Shown: positions 45,717 through 55,406, numbered from the stretch's first letter. The stretch: DNA of 64,000 nt from Pseudomonas sp. EpS/L25 (GCF_001512295.1 NZ_LNUP01000002.1:1366263-1430262), one strand, 5' to 3'. The notes: generated from the sequence alone by a model not told the origin. Numbers and translations: made by a program.

Positions 45717-46345
45717 ATCACCAACAGCTCCAGGATGAACCAGACGATACCGCTGCAGAAGCCCAGTGCCAGCAGGAACAGCAGGCCGTCACGGGCGATC
45801 AGCGACAGCGCGAAGGAAGTCAGCGCCAGACCCGCCGTGGTATTGGCGAAGGGCACCAGGTCCAGCACCGGCATGGTCGCCGCGATCAGGATGCAGAGCA
45901 GGGCGGTGACGAAGTGCGCCGGCCGCGAGGTGAGCACCCGCATGCGTGACTTGACCACCTTGTCCACCCAGCGGGCGGGCTTCTGCAGCAGTCGGAGCGA
46001 CTTGCGCAGTTTGCGCCGCGAGACGTTGCGTTGCAGTACCCAGCGTGGCAGCCAGAAGTGGTCGCGCCCGAGCAGCAACTGGCCACTCACCAGCATCACG
46101 AAGACGGCGATGGCCGTGGCGATCCCCGGAATGCCGGTGAGTGGCGAGATGGCCAGCACGCCGGGCAGCAGGATCATGGGACCGAAGGAGCGACTGCCGA
46201 TGGCGTCGATCAGGTGATGCACCGACACCTGTTCGGGACTGTTGCCTACCCGTTCCAGGCAGGCGAGAAAGCTCTGCAGATCGACCGGCCCATCCTGCCC
46301 GGTATCGCAGCTGACCGGTTCGCGCTCCAGGGCCTCGTCCTTCAT
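45713..46345 (-). CDS. ExoD-family exopolysaccharide synthesis protein
   Basis: A 210-residue membrane protein of the ExoD family. The soluble start contains LIDAIGSRSFGPMILLPGVL, the family signature, followed by membrane helices (ISPLTGIPGIATAIAVFVML, FVTALLCILIAATMPV, LLFLLALGFCSGIVWFIL). ExoD is required for normal exopolysaccharide in Rhizobium; mechanism is unknown. Its start overlaps the LOV kinase stop by 4 bases and its stop overlaps the deacetylase start, so the genes are translated together. Confidence 0.85.
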   Translation of the reverse strand: MKDEALEREPVSCDTGQDGPVDLQSFLACLERVGNSPEQVSVHHLIDAIGSRSFGPMILLPGVLAISPLTGIPGIATAIAVFVMLVSGQLLLGRDHFWLPRWVLQRNVSRRKLRKSLRLLQKPARWVDKVVKSRMRVLTSRPAHFVTALLCILIAATMPVLDLVPFANTTAGLALTSFALSLIARDGLLFLLALGFCSGIVWFILELLVI

Positions 46346-47961
46346 GGACGGGCGACATCCAGCAGATGGCGGACCGAGCGCGTCAGGTCCTGGCGGCCAT
46401 AGGGCTTGTTGAGGATGGGGAAGCGCTCGCCGTTGCCCTCTTCGAGTTCGAGGGCGTTGTTGGCATAGCCGGTGGTGAGCAGGATGCGCAGGGTAGGCTG
46501 GCGCCGTTGCGCCTCCTTGGCCAGCATCACGCCGTTCATGCCACCCGGCATGATCAGGTCGCTGAACAGCAGGTCGATGGACGTCTCCCGTGCCAGCAGG
46601 TCCAACGCCTGCTGGCCGTTGTGGGCGACGTACACCTGGTAGCCCGCCTCCTCGAGAATCGCCTGGGCGAGGGCCGCCACGTCGGGGCGGTCATCCACTA
46701 CCAGGACGGTCTCCGAGCCGCCGCTGTCCTCGTGCAGGGTCGGCAGGGGCGTCGGATGCTCGCGCGCCTCGTCTTCCGAGACCGGGAAATACAGCCGTAC
46801 CGAGGTGCCGACGCCTTCTTCGGAATAGAGCCGGACCAGGCCGCCCGACTGCTTGAGGAAACCGTAGACCGTGGACAGCCCGAGACCGCTGCCCTGGCCT
46901 TCTTCGCGGGTGGTGAAGAAGGGGTCCAGGGCGCGTCCGAGGATGTCGGTGGACATTCCACAGCCGGTATCGGTCAGGGCGATACAGACATAGTGTCCCT
47001 GCGACAGCCCGCCGTGGGCCAGGTCCTGGCCGGTGATCTCCACGTTCAGGGTTTCCAGCGTGAGGGTGCCGGTACCCCGCTCCAGCATCGCCAGCCGCGC
47101 GTTGTCGACGATGTTGAGCAGCGCCGTTTCCAGCTGGATAGGGTCCAGACGGCAGTTCCATAGGGCCGGTGCGGGGCGGAAGATGAAGCGGAAGGGCGCG
47201 CCCAGGGCCTGGGCCAGGCGTCCCTGGCGACCCTCGATGAGCTTGTTGAGATCCACCGCGCGACCGGTCAGGCGCTGCTTGCGCGCGAAGGCGAGCAATT
47301 GCTGCGTCAGGGTCGCGGCGCGATTCACCGCCTCACGGGTATTGTCGACATGGCGCTTGGCCTTGTCGCGATCGAGCTCCGCCCTATCCAGATTGATCCG
47401 GAGGATGTCCAGGTAGCCGACCATGACCTGCAGCAGGTTATTGAAGTCGTGGGCGATACCGCCGGTCAGTTGGCCGAGTGCCTCCATCTTCTGCGCCTGG
47501 CGCAGGGCATCCTCGGCGTCGCGTCGCCGGGATACGTCCAATTGCGAGGCGAAGTAGTATATGAGCTCGCCCTGGGGATCGAGGACCGGCGAAATGAACA
47601 GCGCATTCCAGAAGGTGGTGCCGTCCTTGCGATAGTTCAGCAGTTCGACGTTGCAATCGCGCTGCTCGTGCAGTGCCTGGCGAATCTCGGCGAGATGATC
47701 CTGGCGGGTGTCGGGGCCTTGCAGGAAGCGGCAGTTGCGCCCCAGCACCTCCTCCAGCGCATAACCGGTGGTACGCAGGAAGGCCTCGTTGGCGAAGATG
47801 ATGGGATTGTCCGGCTGATGCGGGTCCGTCACAATCATCGGCATCCGCGTCTTCTTCACCGCAGCGAAGAAGATGTCGTTGTGTCCGAGCCCCTTGCCCA
47901 GTTCCGTGATCAGCGAGGACGCGGATGAGGCGGAAAACGAGGTGGCTGAGGTTTCGGTCAT
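46342..47961 (-). CDS. LOV-domain blue-light hybrid histidine kinase
   Basis: A 539-residue cytoplasmic sensor kinase. Residues about 30-145 form a LOV (PAS) domain with the flavin signature GRNCRFLQ, cysteine 77 being the residue that forms the light-induced FMN adduct. Then comes the phosphoacceptor region [13 protein letters not shown] (histidine 171), an HATPase domain ([29 protein letters not shown]) and a receiver domain with acceptor aspartate 468 ([11 protein letters not shown]). It should autophosphorylate under blue-light control and pass phosphate to its own receiver. It is the first gene of a coupled operon with exoD, the deacetylase and the NYN gene, suggesting light control of surface polysaccharide. 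A start 12 codons upstream is possible. Confidence 0.92.
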   Translation of the reverse strand: MTETSATSFSASSASSLITELGKGLGHNDIFFAAVKKTRMPMIVTDPHQPDNPIIFANEAFLRTTGYALEEVLGRNCRFLQGPDTRQDHLAEIRQALHEQRDCNVELLNYRKDGTTFWNALFISPVLDPQGELIYYFASQLDVSRRRDAEDALRQAQKMEALGQLTGGIAHDFNNLLQVMVGYLDILRINLDRAELDRDKAKRHVDNTREAVNRAATLTQQLLAFARKQRLTGRAVDLNKLIEGRQGRLAQALGAPFRFIFRPAPALWNCRLDPIQLETALLNIVDNARLAMLERGTGTLTLETLNVEITGQDLAHGGLSQGHYVCIALTDTGCGMSTDILGRALDPFFTTREEGQGSGLGLSTVYGFLKQSGGLVRLYSEEGVGTSVRLYFPVSEDEAREHPTPLPTLHEDSGGSETVLVVDDRPDVAALAQAILEEAGYQVYVAHNGQQALDLLARETSIDLLFSDLIMPGGMNGVMLAKEAQRRQPTLRILLTTGYANNALELEEGNGERFPILNKPYGRQDLTRSVRHLLDVARP

Positions 47962-48132
47962 GAAAGGACGCCTGCGATGGGACAGCAATACCTTCATTGT
48001 GACCATTATTCCGCCGACATGCTCCACCAATCGTCGTTATACGATGACCACGTCGCGTCGATCGAGGGGCCATCGCCCTGGGCCTGACCGGTTTTGCGTA
48101 TGATGACGGCTCTCTGTCAAGGAACCCTCCCC

Positions 48133-48993
48133 ATGAGCAAGGTGCTGGACAACCTGGTCGATCTGCTGACCCTCGAATCCCTGGCTCCCGACCTGTATCG
48201 GGGCGGTAGCCAGGACCTCGGCTTTCCACAGCTATTCGGCGGGCAAGTGCTGGGGCAGGCGCTATCGGCGGCCAGCCAGACCATGGCGGTGGAGCGGCGG
48301 GTGCATTCCCTGCACGGCTACTTCCTGCGCGCCGGCTCGGCGGCGGAACCGGTCACCTATCAGGTGGATCGCATCCGTGACGGCGGCAGCTTCTCCACGC
48401 GCCGCGTCACCGCCTTCCAGGGCGAGCAGCCGATCTTCTTCTGCAGCGCCTCCTTTCATATAGAAGAGCCGGGCTTCGAGCACCAGACGACCATGCCGGA
48501 CGTGCCGGCACCCGAGACCCTGCAATCGGAGATCGCCCACGCGCAGAAGTACGCCGAGCTGATTCCTGCACCCTTGCGCGACAAACTGCTGGGGCCGCGA
48601 CCGATCGAAATGCGGCCGGTGGTCTTCACCGATCCCTTCAAGCCCGAGCCGAGCGAACCGGTCCGCCACGTCTGGTTCCGCGCCACCGGCGACCTGCCCG
48701 ACCAGCCGGCCCTGCACCGCTACCTGCTGGCTTACGCCTCGGATTTCAATCTGTTGCCCAGCTCGCTGTTGCCCCATGGCACCAGCTTCTGGGATCGTTC
48801 GCTGCAGATCGCCAGCCTCGATCACGCGGTCTGGTTCCATCGCGACTTCCGCCTCGACGACTGGCTGTTGTACGCCATCGACAGTCCCTGGGCAGGCGGC
48901 GCCCGCGGCCTCTGCCGCGGCAGCATCTACGATCGGGCCGGCCAGCTGGTGGCCTCGGTCGCCCAGGAAGGCCTGATTCGCAAGCGTGGTTGA
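48133..48993 (+). CDS. tesB: Acyl-CoA thioesterase II
   Basis: A 286-residue double-hotdog enzyme that hydrolyses acyl-CoA to free fatty acid and CoA. Signatures: GGQVLGQALSAASQTM, SLHGYFLRAGSAAEPVTYQV, and the second hotdog with YLLAYASDFNLLPSSLLPHG and LDHAVWFHRDFRLDDWLLY. Aspartate in YASDFN is the catalytic residue. Divergent from the LOV kinase. Confidence 0.95.
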   Translation: MSKVLDNLVDLLTLESLAPDLYRGGSQDLGFPQLFGGQVLGQALSAASQTMAVERRVHSLHGYFLRAGSAAEPVTYQVDRIRDGGSFSTRRVTAFQGEQPIFFCSASFHIEEPGFEHQTTMPDVPAPETLQSEIAHAQKYAELIPAPLRDKLLGPRPIEMRPVVFTDPFKPEPSEPVRHVWFRATGDLPDQPALHRYLLAYASDFNLLPSSLLPHGTSFWDRSLQIASLDHAVWFHRDFRLDDWLLYAIDSPWAGGARGLCRGSIYDRAGQLVASVAQEGLIRKRG

Positions 48994-49105
48994 GATCGAC
49001 CCGTCTAGCTGGCTATTTACGCGGTACGCTTATAGGCTCTTGCCTGAAGGACCGGATGCCCGTCCGCCGGGCGTCCAGACACATCTTATAGTTGAGGCAT
49101 CGTTC

Positions 49106-50554
49106 TTGAATCGACTCGAGCGCGTCGTAACCGGTATCCAGGGGCTGGATGAGATCTTGAAAGGAGGCCTGGTCGCAGGCGCGTCCTATGTCATCCAGGG
49201 TCGACCGGGCTCCGGCAAATCGATCATGGCCAACCAGATCGCCTTCAACCACGTGCGCAATGGCGGCCGGGTGCTCTTTGCCACCATGTTGTCGGAAACC
49301 CACGAGCGGATGTTCCAGTTCTTCTCCACGCTGGATTTCTTCGACCGCTCCTGCATCGGCGACCAGGTCCAGTATCTCAGTGCCTTCGATACCATGGAAG
49401 GCGAGGGGCTGGACGAGGTGGTCCGCTTGCTGCGCCGGGAAATCAGCCGGCAGAAGGCCAGCCTGCTGGTGGTGGACGGTCTGCTCAATGCCCGTTCACG
49501 CGCCGAAACCCCCATCGATACCAAGAAATTCATCGCCGAACTCCAGGGCCATGCCGCCTTCGCCGGCTGCACGGTGATCTTCCTCACCAGCGCCCGCCTG
49601 GAAGACGGCAGCCCCGAACACACCATGGTCGACGGGGTGCTGGACCTGCACGAGGAAGAGATCGGCAGTCGCAGCATCCGCCGCCTGGCGCTACGCAAGA
49701 CCCGCGGCAGCGCCGCCCTGCCAGGCTTTCACGAATTCACCATCTCCGATGCCGGCATCACCGTGTTCCCACGCCTGGAAACCCTCTATCGCGACCCTTC
49801 GGCGGGTGCCACCTACAGGGTCAGCAACGCCCGGGTGACCAGCGGCATCGCCTCCCTGGACGCCATGGTCGACCAGGGGCTGCCGGAGAGTTCGACGACG
49901 CTGCTGATAGGACCCTCGGGTGCCGGCAAGACCTCCCTCTGTCTGAATTTCCTCGCCGCCTGCACCCCCGAGGCCCCAGGGCTGATGTTCGGCTTCTACG
50001 AGCCGCCGGAGCGCTTGCATCTCAAGGCTGGCTCGCTCGGTCTCGACCTGGCCGGTCGTGTGGACGAGGGGGCGCTGCATCTGCATTGGCAGCCCACCAC
50101 GGAGCTGCGTATCGACGACGTCGGTCACCAGCTGCTGACGCTGATCAAGCAGCATGGCATCAAGCGTCTGGTGATCGATAGCCTTGGCGCCATCGCTCGC
50201 TTCGCCATCCCGCAAGGACGGCTCATCGAATACTTCAGCGCCCTACTGAACGAGCTGCGCACCCAAGGCGTCACAGTTCTAGCCACCTGGGAGCTGCGCG
50301 ACGTGTTTGGCGCCGACATCTCGGCCCCGGCGCCCGAACTTTCCAGCATGGTGGACAATCTGATTCTGCTGCGCTTCGTCGAGGCTGAGGCGGAAATCAA
50401 GCGGGTCCTGTCCATCCTCAAGGTGAGGGACAGCCTCTACGACCCTTCGCTGTGCGAACTGGTGATAGGCCACTCGGGAATCGAACTGAAAAAGGCGTTC
50501 AAAGACATGGTGAAGGTTCTTTCAGGTTCAGCCATGCCCTCAGCGCAACCATGA
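49106..50554 (+). CDS. KaiC-like double-domain ATPase
   Basis: A RecA-superfamily protein with two KaiC-type domains. Domain 1 has the Walker A loop GRPGSGKS (about 32-39 from the chosen start), the catalytic glutamate in TMLSETHE and a Walker B strand LLVVDGLLN. Domain 2 has GPSGAGKT (269-276), GFYEPPE with its glutamate, and LVIDSLGAIARF. The TTG at 49106 has GAGG 9 bases upstream and begins directly with NRLERVVTGIQGLDEIL, the KaiC start; the frame is open back to a GTG at 48986, inside tesB, but that stretch is not KaiC-like. No kaiA or kaiB is nearby. The next gene is a receiver domain protein. Bacterial KaiC relatives of this sort regulate stress or surface behaviour rather than a clock. 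Confidence 0.85.
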   Translation: MNRLERVVTGIQGLDEILKGGLVAGASYVIQGRPGSGKSIMANQIAFNHVRNGGRVLFATMLSETHERMFQFFSTLDFFDRSCIGDQVQYLSAFDTMEGEGLDEVVRLLRREISRQKASLLVVDGLLNARSRAETPIDTKKFIAELQGHAAFAGCTVIFLTSARLEDGSPEHTMVDGVLDLHEEEIGSRSIRRLALRKTRGSAALPGFHEFTISDAGITVFPRLETLYRDPSAGATYRVSNARVTSGIASLDAMVDQGLPESSTTLLIGPSGAGKTSLCLNFLAACTPEAPGLMFGFYEPPERLHLKAGSLGLDLAGRVDEGALHLHWQPTTELRIDDVGHQLLTLIKQHGIKRLVIDSLGAIARFAIPQGRLIEYFSALLNELRTQGVTVLATWELRDVFGADISAPAPELSSMVDNLILLRFVEAEAEIKRVLSILKVRDSLYDPSLCELVIGHSGIELKKAFKDMVKVLSGSAMPSAQP

Positions 50555-50579
50555 TCGCGTCGGAGGGGAGAGTTTCCGC

Positions 50580-50948
50580 ATGACGACGATACTGGTAGTC
50601 GATGACGAATTTCTGATAGCAGACATCCTGGCCTTCGCCCTCGAGGACGAAGGCTACATGGTGGTCAAAGCGAGCAACGGTCGCCGGGCGCTGGACGTAT
50701 TCGATCGCGAACTACCGTCACTGGTCATCACCGACTTCATGATGCCGGTCATGAATGGCCGTGAATTGGCCGAAGCATTGCGCGAGCGGCAAGGCCTGCA
50801 ACATCTGCCGATCATCCTCATGAGCGGTGCCCAGGCGCATCTGGCCCAGGAGAGCTCCGAGCTGTTCGACGCTGTCTTCCAGAAGCCCTTCAACATCGGG
50901 GAAATCGTCGACACCGTACGCCAGCACCTGCTGACCACGGACGAGTGA
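50580..50948 (+). CDS. Single-domain response regulator
   Basis: A 122-residue CheY-like receiver with no output domain. Acidic pocket DD at 8-9, acceptor aspartate 52 (LVITDFMMPVMNG), switch serine in ILMSGAQ and lysine in FQKPF. It starts 25 bases after the KaiC-like gene and should be co-expressed. The pairing of a KaiC-like ATPase with a lone receiver suggests phosphorelay input; the LOV kinase 2.6 kb away is one possible source. GGAGGGGAG precedes the start. Confidence 0.9.
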   Translation: MTTILVVDDEFLIADILAFALEDEGYMVVKASNGRRALDVFDRELPSLVITDFMMPVMNGRELAEALRERQGLQHLPIILMSGAQAHLAQESSELFDAVFQKPFNIGEIVDTVRQHLLTTDE

Positions 50949-50952
50949 AGCG

Positions 50953-50998
50953 CCCTCAATGCAAAAGGCCTGCTCGCGCAGGCCTTTTGCATTGAGGG
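50953..50998. terminator. Strong bidirectional terminator
   Basis: A 21-pair perfect stem (CCTCAATGCAAAAGGCCTGC with its complement) around a TCGC loop, with internal A and T runs, sits between the response regulator and the convergent CsbD gene. Confidence 0.85.
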
Positions 50999-51028
50999 CT
51001 GGCATGGTTGCCAGCCCCGCGTCCCCTA

Positions 51029-51280
51029 TCAGGAACGCGAAAGCAGTACGCCGAGCACGAAGCCGATGCCGCCGGCGACGGCCAGGGCGGTGAAGGGCTT
51101 GTCGGCTGTCACGTTGCGCGCAGTGTCAATGGCCTGGCCATACTGCTGCTGCAGTTTGCCTTCCAGTTGCCGGGCCTTGCCCTCGGCTTGCCAGTCGGCA
51201 TTGCCGGTGGCGGCGCCGAAACTGTCCTGGACTTTGCCGGTGGCGTCCTTGGCATTGCCTATGATTTGATCGGTATTCAT
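51029..51280 (-). CDS. CsbD-family stress protein
   Basis: An 83-residue protein with CsbD features (MNTDQIIGNAKDATGKVQDS, TGNADWQAEGKARQLEGKLQ) and a C-terminal glycine-rich hydrophobic segment (FTALAVAGGIGFVLGVLLSR) of the DUF883/YqjD type that may anchor it to the membrane. Such proteins are general-stress induced; function unknown. The start at 51280 excludes an arginine-rich upstream frame. Confidence 0.85.
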   Translation of the reverse strand: MNTDQIIGNAKDATGKVQDSFGAATGNADWQAEGKARQLEGKLQQQYGQAIDTARNVTADKPFTALAVAGGIGFVLGVLLSRS

Positions 51281-51416
51281 GAATGCACCTCGTGTTGTGG
51301 AAACGGAAGAGGTCATGCCAAGCGGCATGCTTCCTCTATTGATCCGCGCCAGACGCATTTCGTTCAGGTCAATTTGCCGTTCGCGACCACCATCGCGGTT
51401 CCTGCCGAGAGGATCC

Positions 51417-52817
51417 ATGACCCCGAGCCGTCCTTTTGCCTTCTGTCTGCTCTCCCTGTTGGCCGGCTGCGCCGCCCAGCAGCCCCCTGAAACCGCCCCC
51501 GACGCCGATGGCCTCTTCGCCCGGCCGGTGGTCGCCGAGAGCGCCCTGCGCGACGGCTCCCGTCTGCAAGTGGCGCTGGCCCTGCCGGAAGGTGGCAGTG
51601 CCCTGGTGGCCCTCGACTGCGTCCGGGACGAGGCCAGGCTGCTCTATCTGGACGGTGCCCAGCGCGTCTATCCCGGGCGCGTGAATGGCTATGCCGCGCC
51701 GCTATCCCTGAGCGCAGCCAAGGTCGCGGTCCTCAAGGGCAATCCCGGGGTGCAGGCGCTCTGTGCTCAGCCGGCCAATACCGATTGGCGCACCCTGGCC
51801 ACGGCGGCGGGGGGCGATGCCCTGGTGCTGGATCGCAATAGCCTGGTCGATGCCGGCGGTGTGCGCCGGTTCTGGGGTGGCCAACAGCTGGCGGCGGCGA
51901 TCCAGACTCCGCGCTATGGCGCCCCCGTGCGCCAGTGGCGAGAGTCCCTGGCTGCGGACTGCACCGCGCGGCGTTACGTCCTGCTCGCCCGTTACGGTCT
52001 CGATGACGGCGGACTGATCACCGACGGCCAGTCGGTAGATCTGACCCAGGAGGCCTTCGCCGCTGCGCCGGCGGAACGCCGTACCCTGCTGGAAACCGCC
52101 TGTGATCGTCGTGACGCCCTGCTGGCCGCTCCGCGGTTGCGCGCTGTCACCGCGCCGGCCGTAACGCCTGCCGTCGCGGCGCCCCTGGCCGAGCTGCCCG
52201 CCGTCCAGCCGCAGCCGATGCAGGCGCTCCAGGCCCTGATCCTCCCTCCTGCGCGAAGCGGCGTGCAGCGCTATGTGGAGGAAGGGGAAAGCCGCTACGA
52301 CGGCCAGACGCATCCCTATCGGGAGGAGGTTCAGGTCAAGGCGGTGGGTACGTCGGGCCTGCTGCGCCTCACCGCAGCGGGCAAGCGGGCGCGGGTGGAT
52401 GCGCTGAATTGGCGCGGCCTGCTCGACCTGGTGCGTCGTACTCGGGTCGACAACGGCAACCTGCCGGTCGAGGAACTGGCCGTTCTCGAGCAACTGAGCT
52501 TCACCGGTGATTGGCGCACCCTCGCGGTCGGCAGCCAGGTCGGCTACCAGGCACGGCAGGCGCTGAGTGGCACCCTCAAGCAGACCGAGCGCCGCGAACT
52601 CAAGGTGTCCTGCCAGGTGGTAAGCGAAGGCGATGCGCGCCAGGTCCTGGCGTCGCTGAGCGGTCGCGCCAAGGTCCTCGATTGTCGTCACGGGGACGCG
52701 AGCGACGGGCCCCGCAGTCGCTGGGTATACCTGCAGGACTATGGCTTCTTCCACATGACCAGCGTCGGCGCGGGCGGTCCCATGGGCCTGGAAAAGCACC
52801 TGATTGAATGGCAGTAG
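51417..52817 (+). CDS. Lipoprotein of unknown function
   Basis: A 466-residue exported lipoprotein: MTPSRPFAFCLLSLLAGC ends in a lipobox with cysteine 18. The mature part is alanine- and arginine-rich with paired cysteines (ALDCVRDE, ALCAQPAN, ADCTARR, TACDRRD) and a C-terminal domain whose start is RSGVQRYVEEGESRYDGQTH. Codon use is normal for the genome. I do not recognise a family. Start chosen at 51417 because it opens the lipoprotein signal. Confidence 0.75.
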   Translation: MTPSRPFAFCLLSLLAGCAAQQPPETAPDADGLFARPVVAESALRDGSRLQVALALPEGGSALVALDCVRDEARLLYLDGAQRVYPGRVNGYAAPLSLSAAKVAVLKGNPGVQALCAQPANTDWRTLATAAGGDALVLDRNSLVDAGGVRRFWGGQQLAAAIQTPRYGAPVRQWRESLAADCTARRYVLLARYGLDDGGLITDGQSVDLTQEAFAAAPAERRTLLETACDRRDALLAAPRLRAVTAPAVTPAVAAPLAELPAVQPQPMQALQALILPPARSGVQRYVEEGESRYDGQTHPYREEVQVKAVGTSGLLRLTAAGKRARVDALNWRGLLDLVRRTRVDNGNLPVEELAVLEQLSFTGDWRTLAVGSQVGYQARQALSGTLKQTERRELKVSCQVVSEGDARQVLASLSGRAKVLDCRHGDASDGPRSRWVYLQDYGFFHMTSVGAGGPMGLEKHLIEWQ

Positions 52818-52987
52818 TCCGGGCCAAAGCACCTGGCGGAGCAGAAACAGCTGATGAGGAGCTTAAAGGTTTCCCGGGTATTATTTCGTGATAGGTAAAT
52901 ATCACTCTCAAAAAGGTCACTTTTTAGCGAATTGGTACCGGTAGTACGCTGTGTCTATCGACGCAGCACAACCAAGAGGTATTCGCT
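52818..52987. other. Intergenic region with promoter for small secreted peptide
   Basis: 170 bases, AT-richer than average. It ends with an AAGAGG ribosome site at 52973-52978. A -35/-10 pair cannot be assigned with confidence. Confidence 0.35.
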
Positions 52988-53167
52988 ATGAAAGTCCTAG
53001 GTATCCAGGCGCTCGTTGCCATCGTCTTCATGGGCCTGCTGTCGGGCACGGCATCCGCCGCCAGCCGTGATCTGTCCAACAAGTCGATCCGTGCCAATGC
53101 TCAGGCCCAGTTTCAGTCCGAGCACCAGGCACGGGCCTCCGCGCTCTACCAGAACAACGCCAACTGA
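52988..53167 (+). CDS. Small secreted protein (59 aa)
   Basis: A 59-residue protein with a clear signal peptide (MKVLGIQALVAIVFMGLLSG followed by TASAA) and a short, polar, helix-prone mature part (RANAQAQFQSEHQARASALY). AAGAGG lies 9 bases before the ATG and a hairpin follows the stop. It carries no cysteines or metal motifs. Function unknown; it sits directly upstream of a CadR-like regulator but they may be unrelated. Confidence 0.7.
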   Translation: MKVLGIQALVAIVFMGLLSGTASAASRDLSNKSIRANAQAQFQSEHQARASALYQNNAN

Positions 53168-53182
53168 TACTGGCGCTTGCTA

Positions 53183-53219
53183 CGACGCCCTTGGCGATCC
53201 ACTCGTCGCCAGGGCGTCG
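53183..53219 (+). terminator. Hairpin after small secreted protein gene
   Basis: CGACGCCC-T-TGGCGA pairs with TCGCCAGGGCGTCG (one bulged T, eight-base loop). No strong T-run follows. Confidence 0.5.
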
Positions 53220-53358
53220 CCTTATCCATCATCCACTCCCGTCTCCCTCGCCGCACCATATTGCTCCTGCCTCTTCATTCCATCGCCTCGCCCGTCTTGA
53301 TCCCCGCCGCCGCTCCCGTCAGGCTATCTCCGGTGAAGCTATCGAGCGAGGCAGAGGC

Positions 53359-53829
53359 ATGAGAATCGGCGAGCTGGCCAGTCGTACCGACTGCGCCGTC
53401 GAAACCATTCGCTATTACGAGCGGGAAGGCCTGCTGAGTCCGGCCGCGCGCAGCAGCAGCAACTACCGCCGCTACGACCAGAGCCACGTCGATCGGCTGG
53501 TGTTCGTCCGCCACTGCCGATCGTTGGATATGACCTTGGGCGAGATAAGGGCGCTGCTGACGCTGCGCGATACCGGTGAGCCCGGCTGCGACCAGGTCGA
53601 CGCCCTGATCGGCGCCCACCTGCATCACGTGGAAGTCCGCATCCGCGAGCTGAATCAACTGCGCGAGCAACTGGTGACCTTGCGCCGCCAGTGCCAGGGG
53701 GAGGGGGCCGGTGATCGCTGCGGCATCCTGCGCGAGCTCAGCCAGCCAGCGGCGCCGTCACCCACGACTGCCCAGTGCAGTGCGGCCGGGCATGCCCATG
53801 TGCCCGGCACACACCGCCTGTACGGTTAG
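53359..53829 (+). CDS. cadR: MerR-family metal regulator (CadR-like)
   Basis: A 156-residue MerR-type activator. The N-terminal winged helix is [20 protein letters not shown]. Metal-binding features match Cd/Pb sensors of the CadR/PbrR group: cysteine near residue 56 ([10 protein letters not shown]), [20 protein letters not shown] (cysteine about 77) and the C-terminal loop [11 protein letters not shown] with two cysteines, plus a histidine-containing tail ([11 protein letters not shown]). CadR activates a cadmium-exporting P-type ATPase; no cadA gene is adjacent here, so its target must be elsewhere or lost. The gene ends 4 bases into the convergent rimO. Confidence 0.88.
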   Translation: MRIGELASRTDCAVETIRYYEREGLLSPAARSSSNYRRYDQSHVDRLVFVRHCRSLDMTLGEIRALLTLRDTGEPGCDQVDALIGAHLHHVEVRIRELNQLREQLVTLRRQCQGEGAGDRCGILRELSQPAAPSPTTAQCSAAGHAHVPGTHRLYG

Positions 53830-55157
53830 ATGGCTTCCGCCCAGAGATCGTATTCGTCGGCATCGGTGACGCGCACCCGGACCTTGTCGCCGGGTTGCAG
53901 CGGCGTCGCACTGTCGACATAGACGTTGCCGTCGATTTCCGGGGCATCGGCGTAGGAGCGGCCGATGGCGCCTTGCTCGTCCACCTCGTCGATCAGTACC
54001 TCGATCTCGCGACCGATCTTGAGCTGCAGGCGCGCCGCGGAAATGGCCTGCTGGTGCGCCATGAAACGCTCCCAGCGGTCCTGCTTGACCTCGTCCGGCA
54101 CTTCGTCCAAACCCAGCCCGTTGGCCGGGGCGCCCTCGACCGGCGAATACTGGAAGCAGCCGACGCGATCCAGTTGGGCTTCGGTGAGCCAGTCCAGCAG
54201 GTACTGGAAGTCTTCCTCGGTCTCGCCGGGGAAGCCGACGATGAAGGTGGAGCGGATGGTCAGCTCCGGACAAATCTCCCGCCAGCGCTTGATGCGCGCC
54301 AGGGTCTTGTCCTCGAACGCCGGGCGCTTCATGGACTTAAGTACCCTGGGGCTGGCGTGCTGGAAGGGGATGTCCAGGTAGGGCAGCAGCTTGCCGGCGG
54401 CCATCAGGGGGATGACGTCGTCGACGTTGGGGTAGGGGTAGACGTAATGCAGACGGACCCAGACGCCCATGCCCGACAGCGCCTCGCACAGCTCCAGCAT
54501 GCGCGTCTTGACCGGCTGGCCGTTCCAGAAGTCCAGCTTGTACCTGAGGTCGACGCCATAGGCGCTGGTGTCCTGGGAGATCACCAGCAGCTCCTTGACG
54601 CCCGCCTTGACCAGTCGCTCGGCCTCGGACAGCACGTCACCCACCGGCCGGCTGACCAGCTTGCCGCGCATGGAGGGGATGATGCAGAAGCTGCAGCTGT
54701 GGTTGCAGCCTTCGGAAATCTTCAGGTAGGCGTAGTGACGCGGGGTCAGCTTGATGCCTTGCGGCGGCACCAGGTCGATCAGCGGATTGTGCTCCAGCTG
54801 CGGCGGGACCACCTCGTGGACGGCGCTGACCACCTGTTCGTACTGCTGCGGGCCGGTCACCGCCAGCACGCTGGGGTGCACGCCGCGGATGTTGCCCTCG
54901 TCCACGCCCATGCAACCGGTGACGATCACCTTGCCGTTCTCGGCGATGGCCTCGCCAATGGCGTCCAGGGACTCGGCCTTGGCGCTGTCGATGAAGCCGC
55001 AGGTGTTGACCACCACCACGTCGGCGTCTTCATAGGTCGGTACGATTTCGTAGCCTTCCATACGCAGCTGGGTGAGGATGCGCTCGGAGTCGACGGTGGC
55101 CTTGGGGCAGCCGAGGCTGACGAACCCGACCTTGGGGGCGGACGTTTGGATGGACAT
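53826..55157 (-). CDS. rimO: Ribosomal protein S12 methylthiotransferase
   Basis: A 443-residue radical-SAM enzyme with two iron-sulphur clusters that adds a methylthio group to aspartate 89 of S12. N-terminal UPF0004 domain with cysteines in [24 protein letters not shown] and VTGCMG; radical-SAM motif CNHSCSFC; C-terminal TRAM domain ([20 protein letters not shown]). Confidence 0.97.
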   Translation of the reverse strand: MSIQTSAPKVGFVSLGCPKATVDSERILTQLRMEGYEIVPTYEDADVVVVNTCGFIDSAKAESLDAIGEAIAENGKVIVTGCMGVDEGNIRGVHPSVLAVTGPQQYEQVVSAVHEVVPPQLEHNPLIDLVPPQGIKLTPRHYAYLKISEGCNHSCSFCIIPSMRGKLVSRPVGDVLSEAERLVKAGVKELLVISQDTSAYGVDLRYKLDFWNGQPVKTRMLELCEALSGMGVWVRLHYVYPYPNVDDVIPLMAAGKLLPYLDIPFQHASPRVLKSMKRPAFEDKTLARIKRWREICPELTIRSTFIVGFPGETEEDFQYLLDWLTEAQLDRVGCFQYSPVEGAPANGLGLDEVPDEVKQDRWERFMAHQQAISAARLQLKIGREIEVLIDEVDEQGAIGRSYADAPEIDGNVYVDSATPLQPGDKVRVRVTDADEYDLWAEAI

Positions 55158-55406
55158 GGGCTAACCTCGGCGGGCGCTCAGGAGGCGCCTTGATCAAAAA
55201 ACGCGCGATTCTAGCCATGTCTGCCGCTGCTTGGAAGGGGCAGGCGGGCTCTATCGACGGCACAGAGCTTTTTGCCGACCAGAGAGTCTATGGTGCGTGA
55301 GGCGCTGCGCTGAGCGGTTGCTCCGGCTGCGTCCCTGGCCTTTTCAACTTGATCCCGGCGCCGCTTCGGCGCAGGATGCGCCGATTTTCGACTCTAGGAG
55401 CCCTGC

